Source of the DNA: Caloranaerobacter sp. TR13
Lineage (GTDB): Bacteria > Bacillota > Clostridia > Tissierellales > Thermohalobacteraceae
Assembly (NCBI RefSeq): GCF_001316435.1
Contig: NZ_JXLL01000008.1
Coordinates: forward strand, 1-64,000
Length of the DNA stretch: 64,000 nt
Direction of reading: 5' to 3'
Position 1 is the stretch's first letter. Every line of letters starts with the position of its first letter. The notes under the pieces are model-generated. The model worked only from the letters and a program-made list of their open reading frames with translations, searched no databases and was not told where the DNA came from. A program made the translations under genes and the position numbers. Shown piece by piece: positions 1 to 9,068 of the stretch.

Positions 1-25
1 GGCTCTACCACTGAGCTACACCCGC
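1..25 (-). tRNA. tRNA 5' part, probably tRNA-Gly, cut by the window edge
   Basis: Read on the minus strand, bases 25 to 1 give an acceptor 5' strand GCGGGTG, the TA linker, and a D arm GCTCAGTGGTAGAGC. This is a standard bacterial tRNA 5' half. The GCGGGTG acceptor start fits glycine tRNAs of Firmicutes, but the anticodon lies outside the window, so the amino acid is an inference. Confidence 0.8.
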
Positions 26-106
26 ATTTCATCGGCTGACAATAAAGAATTATACTACTGTATTAACGGTTTGTCAATAGATTTTAAAAAATTTTTTTAT
101 GGAATT

Positions 107-586
107 TTATGGGTTAAACTTACATATTATCGGTTTAACTTCATCGCCAATATCTAAAATCCCATAACTTCTACCATTTCCACCTCTAGGATATGTTGGA
201 CTTCCTGGATTAAAGAATAAAATACTATCATGTTCAAGTAACATTGGAACATGACTATGTCCAAATAAAGCTATATCCACCCCTAGTTCTTTACTCCTAT
301 AATACAGATTATTAACGCCAAATTTAACATTATACCTATGCCCATGAGTTAGTAATATTTTCTTTCCTTTAACTTTTATTATTTCCTCTTCTTTCGTATT
401 GTAATCATAAAAGTCACAATTACCTCTTACATTTACTATATCTACTCTTAACATTTCTCTTAGTTTATCTACATCTTTAGAATAATCACCTAAATGTATT
501 AGTAAATCTACATTTCCTATTTTATTTATTTCTCTTAGTATAGGAGTTATATTGCCATGAGTATCACTTAATACAATTAATTTCAT
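107..586 (-). CDS. YfcE/MJ0936-type metallophosphoesterase
   Basis: This is a 159-residue calcineurin-like phosphoesterase, a small cytoplasmic family with phosphodiesterase activity on model substrates and no settled physiological substrate. The metal-binding series is complete and in order: SDTHGN near residues 7-12, HLGD near 31-34, RGNCD near 54-58, THGH near 79-82 and GHSH near 111-114. An in-frame ATG lies 9 bases upstream, but AAAGG overlaps it and sits at good distance from the ATG at 586, so I chose the latter. It follows rdgB directly, as in many Firmicutes, forming an rph-rdgB-yfcE operon. Confidence 0.9.
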   Translation of the reverse strand: MKLIVLSDTHGNITPILREINKIGNVDLLIHLGDYSKDVDKLREMLRVDIVNVRGNCDFYDYNTKEEEIIKVKGKKILLTHGHRYNVKFGVNNLYYRSKELGVDIALFGHSHVPMLLEHDSILFFNPGSPTYPRGGNGRSYGILDIGDEVKPIICKFNP

Positions 587-591
587 TTCTA

Positions 592-1200
592 TCATCCTTT
601 TAGTAAATTCTCTAATTCTACACGTAATTTTTTTAATGCATTAGCCCTATGACTTATTTTATTTTTTATATCCTCACCTAATTCAGCAAATGTCTTATTA
701 TACCCATCCACTATAAATAGTGGATCATAGCCAAATCCCTCATCACCTTTAGGAGCTAAAGCTATTTTCCCTAAACATTCTCCTTCTACAGTTTTATAAC
801 TTTTATCTTCCATTACAATGGCTATAACTGTTTTAAATTTAGCAGTTCTATCTTCAAGTCTTACTCCCTCTAACTCTTTTAATAGTTTTCTATTGTTATC
901 CTCATAAGTAGCCCTTTCTCCAGCATATCTTGAAGAATATATACCTGGTCTACCTTCAAGCTTATCAACAAACAAGCCTGTATCATCTGCAATAACAATT
1001 CCATCAACTCTTTTTGACACTTCCACTGCCTTTTTTATAGCATTTTCTTCTAGAGTTTTTCCATCTTCTATAACATCTAACTCTTTTAATCCCACTTCAT
1101 CTTTTGACAATATTTCTAAGGGTAACCCCTTCAATATCTTTTTTATCTCATCTATCTTATGTACATTACCACTAGCTACTATTAATCTAGTTTTTTTCAT
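592..1200 (-). CDS. rdgB: XTP/dITP pyrophosphatase (RdgB/HAM1 family)
   Basis: House-cleaning nucleotide pyrophosphatase that hydrolyses XTP, dITP and ITP to monophosphates and so keeps deaminated purines out of nucleic acids. The 202-residue protein is full length. It starts with the substrate-binding [10 protein letters not shown], contains [19 protein letters not shown] with the catalytic acidic residue, then GFGYDPLF and [10 protein letters not shown] near the C-terminus, all family signatures. The ATG at 1200 has AAGGAGA about 9 bases upstream and overlaps the end of rph by 14 bases, implying translational coupling. Confidence 0.95.
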   Translation of the reverse strand: MKKTRLIVASGNVHKIDEIKKILKGLPLEILSKDEVGLKELDVIEDGKTLEENAIKKAVEVSKRVDGIVIADDTGLFVDKLEGRPGIYSSRYAGERATYEDNNRKLLKELEGVRLEDRTAKFKTVIAIVMEDKSYKTVEGECLGKIALAPKGDEGFGYDPLFIVDGYNKTFAELGEDIKNKISHRANALKKLRVELENLLKG

Positions 1201-1963
1201 CTTTAACTTCTCCTTCTTGCTTTTCTTTTCCGACTAACTCTCCTATTTCACCAAGAGCCTCTTTCTGAATATCTATTAATTCTCTATTGCCCTTTTCCGC
1301 TAATCTAAGTAGTTCATTTAAATCTTCTCTGCTAAATGGTGATTCTTCACCAGTCCCTTGAATTTCTACAAATTCACCACTGTCAGTCATTACAATATTC
1401 ATATCAACTTTAGCATTAGAATCCTCTGTATAGCATAAGTCTAAAAGTCTATTCCCTTCAACTATGCCTACACTTACTGCAGAAAGAAAATGTTTAACTG
1501 GTAAATAGCTAATATCTCCACTCTCATATAATTTATATAATGCATCAACTAATGCTACAAAAGCACCAGTAATAGATGCAGTTCTAGTGCCTCCATCAGC
1601 CTGTATTACATCACAATCTATCCAAACGGTTCTCTCACCTAAATCTTCTAATTTCACAACTGACCTTAATGCTCTTCCAATAAGTCTTTGAATTTCTTGA
1701 GACCTTCCTTCAAGCTTACCTCTAACTGATTCTCTAACCTTTCTTGTCTCTGTAGAACCAGGTAACATTGAATATTCAGCTGTAACCCAACCCGTACCTG
1801 TTCCTTTTAAAAATGGCGGAACTCTATCATCCACCATAGCTGTACATATAACTTTAGTATCTCCCATTTCTATTAAAACTGATCCATGTGGGTGTTTTAA
1901 AAAATTCCTAGTAATCCTAACTTTTCTTAACTCATCTCTCTTTCTGCCGTCTAATCTCAACAT
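1187..1963 (-). CDS. rph: ribonuclease PH
   Basis: Phosphorolytic 3'-5' exoribonuclease that trims tRNA 3' ends. At 258 residues it is slightly longer than the usual 240-250 because of a charged C-terminal tail. The N-terminus [14 protein letters not shown], the GDTKVICTA strand, [14 protein letters not shown], and the [20 protein letters not shown] segment followed by [13 protein letters not shown] are diagnostic. The ATG at 1963 is preceded by AGGAGAGATAGAG. It heads an rph-rdgB-phosphodiesterase operon. Confidence 0.96.
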   Translation of the reverse strand: MLRLDGRKRDELRKVRITRNFLKHPHGSVLIEMGDTKVICTAMVDDRVPPFLKGTGTGWVTAEYSMLPGSTETRKVRESVRGKLEGRSQEIQRLIGRALRSVVKLEDLGERTVWIDCDVIQADGGTRTASITGAFVALVDALYKLYESGDISYLPVKHFLSAVSVGIVEGNRLLDLCYTEDSNAKVDMNIVMTDSGEFVEIQGTGEESPFSREDLNELLRLAEKGNRELIDIQKEALGEIGELVGKEKQEGEVKDEKN

Positions 1964-2045
1964 CTCTATCTCTCCTATCTATTTTTACATAATCATATTA
2001 TTTCCATATATAACTTTATGATAACAATAATGTTTGTTATTAGCA

Positions 2046-2077
2046 ACAAAAAAAATAACTACCAGAAAACTGGTAGC
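2046..2077 (-). terminator. rho-independent terminator of the GerMN gene
   Basis: On the minus strand a GCTACCAG/CTGGTAG stem with a TTTT loop is followed by TATTTTTTTT. It begins immediately after the GerMN gene's stop codon and separates this gene pair from rph. Confidence 0.9.
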
Positions 2078-3100
2078 TTAATATTCATTAGCAAATACAG
2101 GTAAAGTTTCTGGCTGCTCAACTTCAATCCCTGCTTCCTCTAAAGTTTTACCATCTAATAAAATTTCTACACCAATTATATCCTCAAATTCACTTAAAGT
2201 TAACCCAATATTCTTAGCCATCTTATCAAATACTGCTTGGTCTTTCACTTGTGCATCGTTTTCATCATATATATCTACATAAGCTATACCTTCTTTTATT
2301 TCTACACCTTGAAGTTTAACCCCATCAGGTATGTCACTATATAAAGCAGTGTCTACAGGAGGCCCTTCAAAAAGCTTTTGAAGTGCTGTTAAAATATTAG
2401 CTTGTGGTGCAGAAGTAGGTACTGTTACAGGCACATAATATTCATATTCACCATTAGCAGTATTTTTAAAATAAACTACTACTCTTGATTCACCTTTAGA
2501 TGCTGTATCAATAAGATTAATATCTTTTCTTACTAAAGGCTTTCCAATTTTAGTTCCAAATTTTAGACTGTCTACTATCTTACCTTCAATCATAAATTGT
2601 ACTTTATTTATAGTAGGAAATTCAGTTAATGTATATACAATACCTTTAACAAGATTTTGTTCTTCAGTTTTAGAATTATAATTCATTATTTCTTTAGAAA
2701 AATCAACTTTACATAAACCAGTTTCTTTGTCTATTGACATACCTCTAATTTGAGTACCTGTTGGAATAATTGGCTCTAAACCAATTACCCCTATATCTTC
2801 TCTTAAAGCTACACTGTCTATCATATTTCTCAACGCTGCTTTAGCAATGCCTTCTTCCCAAGGTATTTGTCTCTTTACTGGAATTAAGTATCCACTTTGA
2901 TCTTGGAAATATAGAACAGTATCTCTTAATTCTACTTCACTCGATACTTCTAAGTTATCTTCATCACTTCTAACTATATCAACATCTGTTTCTTCCTCAT
3001 CAGTAAACAAGTTTTTCATCGTATCAATTGCTTTACACCCATAAATACTTACACTTAGAGCTAAAATTAAAATTATTACTACGACTTTTTTTATAGACAT
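2078..3100 (-). CDS. GerMN-domain lipoprotein
   Basis: A 340-residue exported lipoprotein. The N-terminus is MSIKKV, a hydrophobic stretch, then the lipobox SIYGC (Cys about residue 22), so it should be anchored outside the membrane. Two GerMN-like repeats follow, one around residues 55-180 and one around 205-320. Each has the pattern of a strand rich in VYF/LYF, a proline-rich loop and an AYVD or CKVD strand near a conserved DFS/DIY. GerM-type proteins of Bacillus act in sporulation and germination; here only the domain is certain. The ATG at 3100 has a strong GGGGGAG site, which is itself locked in a hairpin with the upstream gene's 3' end. It follows the cell-wall amidase gene, consistent with an envelope role. 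Confidence 0.85.
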   Translation of the reverse strand: MSIKKVVVIILILALSVSIYGCKAIDTMKNLFTDEEETDVDIVRSDEDNLEVSSEVELRDTVLYFQDQSGYLIPVKRQIPWEEGIAKAALRNMIDSVALREDIGVIGLEPIIPTGTQIRGMSIDKETGLCKVDFSKEIMNYNSKTEEQNLVKGIVYTLTEFPTINKVQFMIEGKIVDSLKFGTKIGKPLVRKDINLIDTASKGESRVVVYFKNTANGEYEYYVPVTVPTSAPQANILTALQKLFEGPPVDTALYSDIPDGVKLQGVEIKEGIAYVDIYDENDAQVKDQAVFDKMAKNIGLTLSEFEDIIGVEILLDGKTLEEAGIEVEQPETLPVFANEY

Positions 3101-3102
3101 AA

Positions 3103-3156
3103 ATACTCCCCCTTTGCCATTCTTACTAATATATATTACTGACAAAGAGGGAGTAT
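3103..3156 (-). promoter_or_regulatory. intercistronic hairpin that hides the GerMN ribosome-binding site
   Basis: Bases 3143-3156 and 3103-3116 are complementary over 14 bp with one G-T pair, leaving a 26-base loop. The 3' arm contains the GGGGGAG Shine-Dalgarno sequence of the GerMN lipoprotein gene. The 5' arm begins just after the amidase stop codon. Sequestration of the site is seen in the sequence; a regulatory role is inferred. Confidence 0.65.
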
Positions 3157-3158
3157 GA

Positions 3159-5207
3159 TTATTTCGCTTCAAAATATCTGATAATTCCATTAACTATACC
3201 CTGAATAGCTTTGTTCTTATATTCCTCTGTAACTATTTTTTTCTCCTCATAAGGGTTAGTTACAAATCCTAACTCTAATAATGCTGCTACCATTTTTGTT
3301 TCTCTTACAACTACAAGTTTAGGCCTTCTTTTAATTCCTCTATCTAATGCATCTGTAGCCTTTAATACTTCTTCATGTATTGTTTCTGCAAAGGGATAAT
3401 TATCTACAGTTTTTACATCACTTAAATATGAAGGGCAATACAAAGTTTGTATCCCAGATATATCTTCATCATCATGCGCATTAAAGTGTATACTTATAAA
3501 CGCATCTCCATTGCTTCGATTAGCTTTATCCACTCTATCATATAAATCTATATATTCATCCTTATTTCTGATTAATAAAGTATTAAAACCTAATTTCTTT
3601 AGTTTTTTCTCTAAGCTTAAAGCATAATCTAATGCTATATCTTTTTCTTTCATCTTAGTTACAGGACCAATAGTTCCAGGATCTTTACCACCATGTCCTG
3701 CATCAATTATTATTAATTTATCACTATATTTCTTAATCTTGTCCAAAACTTTTACCTTAATCGTATCATCCTTAGCCGATGACAATACAGTATAAGAAAT
3801 GTCTTTTTTAAACTTTACAAATATTTTATAATAGTCACCTATGTTTTCAACTTTAATATAGTCTGTAAGTTCATCATTAAGCTCAATTATACCATTTTCT
3901 AAATCAGCATACTTTCTAAAAAATCTTATCTCCATTAATTTACTATCTTCATCATATTTTATATAATAATTCATCCTTTTATTAGCTTTAATTTGCAATA
4001 ATCGGCTTTCATCATCTAATTTTTCAAAATTTATATTTTTCAACCCATTGTCATCAAGGAATAAAATTATTTTATCATCTTCTACTTGAGTAGTTAAGTG
4101 AGGTTTTACATCTTTCTCTTTTAAATCTAAAACAACTCTAACTATTTTATCCTGCTCATTATATAGCGAATCTGGTTTGAATTGTGATGTCCTAATATCT
4201 TTTATAAATTCAGTTTCTATTCCAATTTTATTATTATCCATTTCTAACAGTGAATCCAAAAGGTCTATAACTATTCTATCAGGTTCATAAAGTCTAAGTA
4301 TATTATAATCAGGTCTATTTGTGTTATATATTACAACTCCTTTTTTATCTCCTATAGTTTCTAGCTTTATATCACTTACTTTATTGACAAAATCTATTTC
4401 AATTTGTTTATTGTCCTTAGACCTGTTAATATTGTAACTTACAAATCTATCCAATTCTATAACTACTCTTGTTATATCAGGATCTATTGAAAATTGAGAA
4501 GCTCTAATCTTTTTTATTGGATACTTATTTGTATCTAATTCTAAAATACCTCTTGAAGCAATAATTTTCTTGTTTTCTATTTTAAAATTGCTTCTAGGTA
4601 TATCTATTACTAATCTGTAAGGATCTTCTAAAAATATATCTTTATATGAAACTAATCCTGTAGTTTCTATTTTAATCTTAGGTAAATTACCTTCACTTTC
4701 GGTTATGGTTATATTGGTTACATCTTGCTTTTTATAATCTATTGTTCCAGTCCAAGTTTCTGGTATCCAACCAACATCAAATCCAAGAGTTTCTGACACA
4801 AATCTTAACGGTACCATCGTTCTATCATTAATAAGTTTCGCTGGTACATTATAAGGTAATTTTTTAACCTCCCCATTAATAATTACATCTGAACTATTTA
4901 TTTTTAATATTATCTCTTTTTCTTGAGTTTTTATAGTAGCTTCATATTTTTCCTGATTCCAACTAATATCAGCATTTAAGTAGTTGGCAACAAATCTGAC
5001 TGGGACTAATGTTCTTGAATTATATAAAATAGGTGGGACATCAGATTGGATTGGTTCGCCATTAATAAGGATATTTATCTTTTTCACTTTAATAACCTTT
5101 CCATCAACTGTTACATCTACTAATTCTGGTCCTTGTTTTGCATAAGATACAGGAATTAATAGAAAAAACATAATCATCATAAGTATTGTTGCAATTAATC
5201 TCTTCAT
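3159..5207 (-). CDS. secreted N-acetylmuramoyl-L-alanine amidase with copper-amine-oxidase-N and AMIN domains
   Basis: A 682-residue exported cell-wall hydrolase. A signal peptide (MKRLIATILMMIMFFLLIPV, then SYAK) is followed by a copper amine oxidase N-terminal-like domain (PPILYNSRTLVPVRFVA and the repeat NDRTMVPLRFVSETLGFDVG, about residues 50-150). Two AMIN-type beta domains follow (about 165-460). The C-terminal Amidase_3 domain (about 490-680) contains the zinc ligand motif IDAGHGGKDPGT, SIHFNAH and the catalytic ALLELGFVTN. It cleaves the amide bond between MurNAc and the stem peptide. Two adjacent ATG codons precede KRL; the second is better spaced from AGGGGG. It probably forms an operon with the GerMN lipoprotein gene downstream. 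Confidence 0.92.
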   Translation of the reverse strand: MKRLIATILMMIMFFLLIPVSYAKQGPELVDVTVDGKVIKVKKINILINGEPIQSDVPPILYNSRTLVPVRFVANYLNADISWNQEKYEATIKTQEKEIILKINSSDVIINGEVKKLPYNVPAKLINDRTMVPLRFVSETLGFDVGWIPETWTGTIDYKKQDVTNITITESEGNLPKIKIETTGLVSYKDIFLEDPYRLVIDIPRSNFKIENKKIIASRGILELDTNKYPIKKIRASQFSIDPDITRVVIELDRFVSYNINRSKDNKQIEIDFVNKVSDIKLETIGDKKGVVIYNTNRPDYNILRLYEPDRIVIDLLDSLLEMDNNKIGIETEFIKDIRTSQFKPDSLYNEQDKIVRVVLDLKEKDVKPHLTTQVEDDKIILFLDDNGLKNINFEKLDDESRLLQIKANKRMNYYIKYDEDSKLMEIRFFRKYADLENGIIELNDELTDYIKVENIGDYYKIFVKFKKDISYTVLSSAKDDTIKVKVLDKIKKYSDKLIIIDAGHGGKDPGTIGPVTKMKEKDIALDYALSLEKKLKKLGFNTLLIRNKDEYIDLYDRVDKANRSNGDAFISIHFNAHDDEDISGIQTLYCPSYLSDVKTVDNYPFAETIHEEVLKATDALDRGIKRRPKLVVVRETKMVAALLELGFVTNPYEEKKIVTEEYKNKAIQGIVNGIIRYFEAK

Positions 5208-5373
5208 CATTTGTCCCCCTTGTTTTTAAATACATTATACGTTTCTAAATATATTATACAATGAATTTAATCCGACAAAATCCGACTTCTTCCTCATTTA
5301 TTTTTATTTATATCATTGCAAATATCTTATGTCAACGGAACTTGCAATATTGTAATAATATTTTAATATTAAG

Positions 5374-5410
5374 CAAAATAAGGTATGGTTTGTAAAAATA
5401 ACCATACCTC
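5374..5410 (-). terminator. rho-independent terminator after the AIR-synthase-related gene
   Basis: An AGGTATGGTT/AACCATACCT stem with a 9-base loop is followed on the minus strand by TATTTTGC. It lies just downstream of the stop codon at 5428 and before the amidase promoter region (5211-5373). Confidence 0.8.
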
Positions 5411-5427
5411 AAACTACCAGCGTAGCT

Positions 5428-6411
5428 TTATACAACTTTATATAATTCATCACTTTCAGGTGGAAGTATTTCTTTAACAGAACCTTCATCCTCTATTAAA
5501 ATACCCTTTTCTATAATTTCTCCAATTAAACTTACATTAATATTGTTATTAATAAGCTCTGATATTATTTCATCTGCTTTTCCTTTAGGTGCTATTATAA
5601 GCATACTACCACTAGATATAAGCTTAAGAGGGTCAATGTTAAGTAACTTACATATAGACTTTGTTTCACTAGTCAAAGGTATATTTTCTTTAAATACTTT
5701 TACTCCTTTTGATATCGCATTTGCCATTTCCCATATTGCACCAAGTACTCCACCTTCAGTTACATCATGCATGTATAAAGCTCCTTTTTTACTTGCTAAA
5801 AGCCCTTCTTTTACAACACTTATCTTTTCCATATATTCTTTAGCTTTTTCTATTGTTTCAAGACTTAATTTATCTTTTAATTTATTCTCTAATTCATATG
5901 CTATTATTGCTGTACCTTCTAATCCTGCATATTTTGTTAATAAAATTTTATCACCTATTTTGATAGAATCTTTATTTGCAAAACACTCTCTAGCTTGTCT
6001 ACCTATTACTGTTGTGGATACAACTATTTTATTAACTGCACTCGAAATCTCTGTATGACCACCAATTATTTCTACATTTAATTGTTCTGCAACTAAACCT
6101 GCTTCTTTCATAATTAATTCTATCTCGTCTTTTTCTGTACCTTTAGGAGCTAATATAGTCATTAGTAAGCCCACTGGCTCTGCTCCATTTGAAGCCACAT
6201 CATTACATGAAATATGTACTGCTAGCTTACCTAAATTTTTACTTGCTCCTGTTATTGGATCTGTTGATACTACACATAAATCATCTCCTAAATTAAGTAC
6301 AGCACAATCTTCTCCAATACCTGCCCTTGTAACAACCTCATCTCTTTTGTATTTTATATTTGAAAATACAATGCTCTTCAATAAATCATTAGGTAACTTT
6401 CCAATTTTCAT
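5428..6411 (-). CDS. AIR synthase-related protein (PurM/SelD/HypE/ThiL superfamily)
   Basis: A 327-residue soluble ATP-binding protein of the PurM-like superfamily. The N-terminal half has AGIGEDCAVLNLGDDLCVVSTDP and the Asn-Asp-Val motif HISCNDVASNGAEPVG. These match the HypE-like subgroup usually annotated as AIR synthase related. The C-terminal half has the glycine-rich MHDVTEGGVLGAIWEMA and ends in the typical LPPESDELYKV-type tail. The true substrate of this subgroup is not established. It is not SelD: the Cys/Sec-containing N-terminal loop of selenophosphate synthetase is absent. An ATG 30 bases upstream is possible, but family members begin with MKIGKLP, so I chose 6411. It overlaps the upstream gene by 23 bases. 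Confidence 0.8.
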   Translation of the reverse strand: MKIGKLPNDLLKSIVFSNIKYKRDEVVTRAGIGEDCAVLNLGDDLCVVSTDPITGASKNLGKLAVHISCNDVASNGAEPVGLLMTILAPKGTEKDEIELIMKEAGLVAEQLNVEIIGGHTEISSAVNKIVVSTTVIGRQARECFANKDSIKIGDKILLTKYAGLEGTAIIAYELENKLKDKLSLETIEKAKEYMEKISVVKEGLLASKKGALYMHDVTEGGVLGAIWEMANAISKGVKVFKENIPLTSETKSICKLLNIDPLKLISSGSMLIIAPKGKADEIISELINNNINVSLIGEIIEKGILIEDEGSVKEILPPESDELYKVV

Positions 6412-7006
6412 CACTTTGTCCGCCCCTTTTAAAGTATTCATTCCATTCCTGTGCAGTCATAATTTTATGATCTGATATAATCGAAATAATTTCTATATCG
6501 TCAGGTCTAATGTTGTGAAATATCAATACTTCAGCATCGTAACCAGCAGTCTTATCCTTTCTTATTTTCAAATTTTCTACAAAACTTAAAGATGTATTCC
6601 AATAATCTTTTATTAATTTTTTACCTCTATTTTCTAAAAATATTTTTGCATAATTAAAATTTGGAATATCTTTAAGTATAAAAGACTCATACACTGAGTT
6701 AGCTAAATTTTCATTTGCTATCCAACATTTGTCCTGATTTATTTTTATTCCTAATATGACTGTATGAGAATGCCAGCAGTGATTTTTATCAAAATTTAAA
6801 CTTGCAAAAATAGCTTTTTTCCTTTCTACCCACTGTGGCAATTTGTCTGGTCTAAATTCATCCATAAACTTATGAAATTCTAAATATTTAGTTACATAAG
6901 TTGTTTTATCGTCATACTTAATTCCTTCACTAAGTACTGTTTTTAAATCTGTAATGGGTATAATGTGATAAACTAATCCCGTATCTGTATAGTCTGCAAA
7001 TATCAT
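6389..7006 (-). CDS. uncharacterised protein, possibly ADP-ribosyltransferase-like fold
   Basis: I do not recognise this 205-residue soluble protein with certainty. The pattern of an N-terminal YHIIPITDLKTVLSEGI and a C-terminal AEVLIFHNIRPDDIEIISII resembles the histidine strand and the closing acidic strand of DarT-like and other small ADP-ribosyltransferase-fold proteins. The middle is rich in W, H and K (ERKKAIFASLNF, CWHSHTVILGIKI). No antitoxin-like partner is adjacent; the downstream gene is an AIR-synthase-related enzyme that starts inside this gene's end. AAGGAG sits 8 bases before the ATG. The fold assignment is an inference from a few residues. Confidence 0.6.
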   Translation of the reverse strand: MIFADYTDTGLVYHIIPITDLKTVLSEGIKYDDKTTYVTKYLEFHKFMDEFRPDKLPQWVERKKAIFASLNFDKNHCWHSHTVILGIKINQDKCWIANENLANSVYESFILKDIPNFNYAKIFLENRGKKLIKDYWNTSLSFVENLKIRKDKTAGYDAEVLIFHNIRPDDIEIISIISDHKIMTAQEWNEYFKRGGQSDENWKVT

Positions 7007-7178
7007 TTATCCATCTCCTTGTACAAATTTAAATCGAAAATTTTGTTTTACTCTTATATATTATTTTCGAAGATAGATAAATATTATACTTCCAATTATT
7101 AATATAACACATAACTTAGCTAAATTAAATAACTATGAAAAATCAGGGGAAAATAATACTTAGATAAAAATTTTGGGG

Positions 7179-7340
7179 GTGATATGGATAACTATTAATT
7201 GCTTAGATAACTGTTTATATCAAATTGATGGAATATGTACATTAACTCACGTAACAACATATTCAGGAAGCTCTAAAAGTAACTGTCCTTATTTTAAAAA
7301 TAAAAATGAATTAAGACAAAAAAAGAAGAATGGCGGCTAA
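7179..7340 (+). CDS. small cysteine-rich protein, start disturbed
   Basis: A plus-strand frame of 53 codons encodes TINCLDNCLYQIDGIC and later KSNCPYF, a C-x3-C-x7-C-x15-C arrangement. This is the pattern of a very small Cys-rich family common in Clostridia, whose members are often labelled hydroxymyristoyl-ACP dehydratase without clear reason. The start is odd. A good GGGGG site precedes an ATG at 7184, but that frame stops after four codons. Removing one G at 7187 would restore the expected M-I-T-I-N-C start. Either GTG at 7179 is used or the gene carries a one-base insertion. The stop codon lies in the loop of the oppA terminator. Confidence 0.5.
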   Translation: MIWITINCLDNCLYQIDGICTLTHVTTYSGSSKSNCPYFKNKNELRQKKKNGG

Positions 7341-7350
7341 GCCGCCATTC
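7317..7350 (-). terminator. oppA terminator, overlapping the small plus-strand gene
   Basis: A perfect 9-bp AATGGCGGC/GCCGCCATT stem with a 3-base loop is followed on the minus strand by TCTTCTTTTTTTG. It lies 9 bases after the oppA stop codon. The plus-strand Cys-rich ORF reads through the same hairpin and ends in its loop. Confidence 0.88.
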
Positions 7351-7358
7351 CTAATATC

Positions 7359-9068
7359 TTAGTGCTCTAAGATGTATGCCCACTTGTATTCAGTAGAAAC
7401 ACCAACTGGGAATCTTGCTATACCTTTAACATATGGTTTTTGTAAGAAGTTTCTTGCTCTGAAGTAAGTTGGTGATATAGGCATTTCTTCCATTAATAGT
7501 TTTTCAGCTTCTAACATATATTCCATTCTTTCGTCGCCAGTACTGTTAACAGCCTTTTCGATTAGCTCATCGTACTTAGCGTTGCTCCAGAATGCATCGT
7601 TGTTACCACCATCAGTTACCCACATATCCATGAAAGTCATTGGGTCGTTGTAGTCAGCACCCCAACCAGCACCAACTATAGTGTAGTCGCCTTGATCCAT
7701 TTTTTGTAGACGGATCTTGAATGATACTGATTCGATAGGTACTTCAATACCTAAGTTGTTTTTCCACATTTGTTGTAATGCCTGAGCTAGTTTTCTAGCT
7801 AAGTCACTATCTCCAGTTAGATAGCTAACACTCTTAGCTAACTCTTCCTTAGTAGCTCCAACTTCTTTTAATCCTTCTTCTAATAACTTATTAGCTTCAT
7901 CTATAGCTGCCTGTCCTTTAGTACCAGCATCATAGATTAAATCTCCATTTTGCTTTCTGAATTCTCCACCAGCTTTTCCTGGGATTCCACCAGGTACGAA
8001 ACCATAAGCTGGAATTGAACCGTTAGCAAGAACTCCATTTACGTAAGCATCTCTGTTTATAGCTAGTGAGAATGCTTTTCTTATTTTCTTATTGCTGAAG
8101 AATTTGTCTTTGCAGTTGAACTCTAAGTAGAATGTAACAGCTTCTGCCATTCTACCGAATTCTGGTGAATCTTTATAGTTATCTAAGAATTCAGCAGGTA
8201 CTCCAGTCATATCTAATTCGCCAGTTTCATATAGGTTGATTGGAGTATTTGTATCGTTAATCATGTCAGCTTCGATTCTTTGAAGTTTAACACTGTCAGC
8301 ATCCCAGTAAGTTGGGTTCTTTTCAAGAACTATTTTTTGTTCATGGTTCCATTCAGTTATCATGAATGGTCCACTGAATACCATCTTGTCAGCTTCTGAT
8401 GCGTAAGCATCTCCCCACTTCTCTATTGCAGCCTTTTTAGCTGGTAGATAAGTGATGAATGAAGTTAAACTTAAGAAATATGACATTGGTCTTTCTAATT
8501 CAACTTGTAAAGTCTTTTCATCAAGAGCCTTGATTCCAACTTCGTTTGGATCAGTTATTTCTCCTGTATTGAATGCATATGCGTTCTTAATTCCATAGAA
8601 TTGATATGCATATGATGAAGCAGTTTTTGGATCTATAGCTCTCTTCCAAGCAAATTCAAAATCATAAGCAGTTATTGGGTCTCCATCTGACCATTTAGCA
8701 TCTCTTAATTTGAAAGTATAAGTTTTACCATCATCGCTTACAGTCCAGCTCTCAGCTAAACCTTTACCTACGCTACCATCTGGATTAAGTCTTACAAGAC
8801 CTTCTAAAGTAGCATTTAATAATACGAATGAAACTGTATCAGTTGAAGTTTGTGGATCTAAATCAGGTGGTTCTGTACCAAGATTTATTCTTAATACTTG
8901 TTCTTTAGCTAATTTTGGTTCTCCTGTATCAGTTTGAGTTTGATCTTCAGTCTTAGTTTGATCTTCTTTTTGTGTTGGTTCAGGAGTAGTCTTACCACAT
9001 CCTGCTAATGCTAGTGATAATACCATAGTAAAAACTAGCGCTAATATAAGCCATTTACTTCTTTTCAT
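7359..9068 (-). CDS. oppA: oligopeptide ABC transporter substrate-binding lipoprotein
   Basis: A 569-residue family-5 extracellular solute-binding protein that presents peptides to the OppBCDF permease. The signal ends in the lipobox ALAGC (Cys about residue 24), followed by a Thr/Glu/Gln-rich linker. The mature part carries the family-5 signature NLGTEPPDLDPQTSTDT, then SWTVSDDGKTYTFKLR and SDGDPITAYDFEFAWKRAID. Near the C-terminus are GADYNDPMTFMDMW and a NAKYDELIEKA tail typical of OppA. AAAGGGGGA lies 8 bases before the ATG. It is last in the opp cluster but has its own promoter, as expected for a binding protein needed in excess. Confidence 0.95.
   Translation of the reverse strand: MKRSKWLILALVFTMVLSLALAGCGKTTPEPTQKEDQTKTEDQTQTDTGEPKLAKEQVLRINLGTEPPDLDPQTSTDTVSFVLLNATLEGLVRLNPDGSVGKGLAESWTVSDDGKTYTFKLRDAKWSDGDPITAYDFEFAWKRAIDPKTASSYAYQFYGIKNAYAFNTGEITDPNEVGIKALDEKTLQVELERPMSYFLSLTSFITYLPAKKAAIEKWGDAYASEADKMVFSGPFMITEWNHEQKIVLEKNPTYWDADSVKLQRIEADMINDTNTPINLYETGELDMTGVPAEFLDNYKDSPEFGRMAEAVTFYLEFNCKDKFFSNKKIRKAFSLAINRDAYVNGVLANGSIPAYGFVPGGIPGKAGGEFRKQNGDLIYDAGTKGQAAIDEANKLLEEGLKEVGATKEELAKSVSYLTGDSDLARKLAQALQQMWKNNLGIEVPIESVSFKIRLQKMDQGDYTIVGAGWGADYNDPMTFMDMWVTDGGNNDAFWSNAKYDELIEKAVNSTGDERMEYMLEAEKLLMEEMPISPTYFRARNFLQKPYVKGIARFPVGVSTEYKWAYILEH

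Noticed and set aside
5543-6058. Plus-strand reading frame opposite the AIR-synthase-related gene
   Set aside because: Composition is the hydrophobic S/F/L/I pattern typical of an antisense shadow and the minus strand carries clear family motifs.
5428-6411. selD (selenophosphate synthetase)
   Set aside because: The PurM-like fold is shared, but the Cys/Sec-Lys active-site segment of SelD is missing; the protein fits the AIR-synthase-related group.
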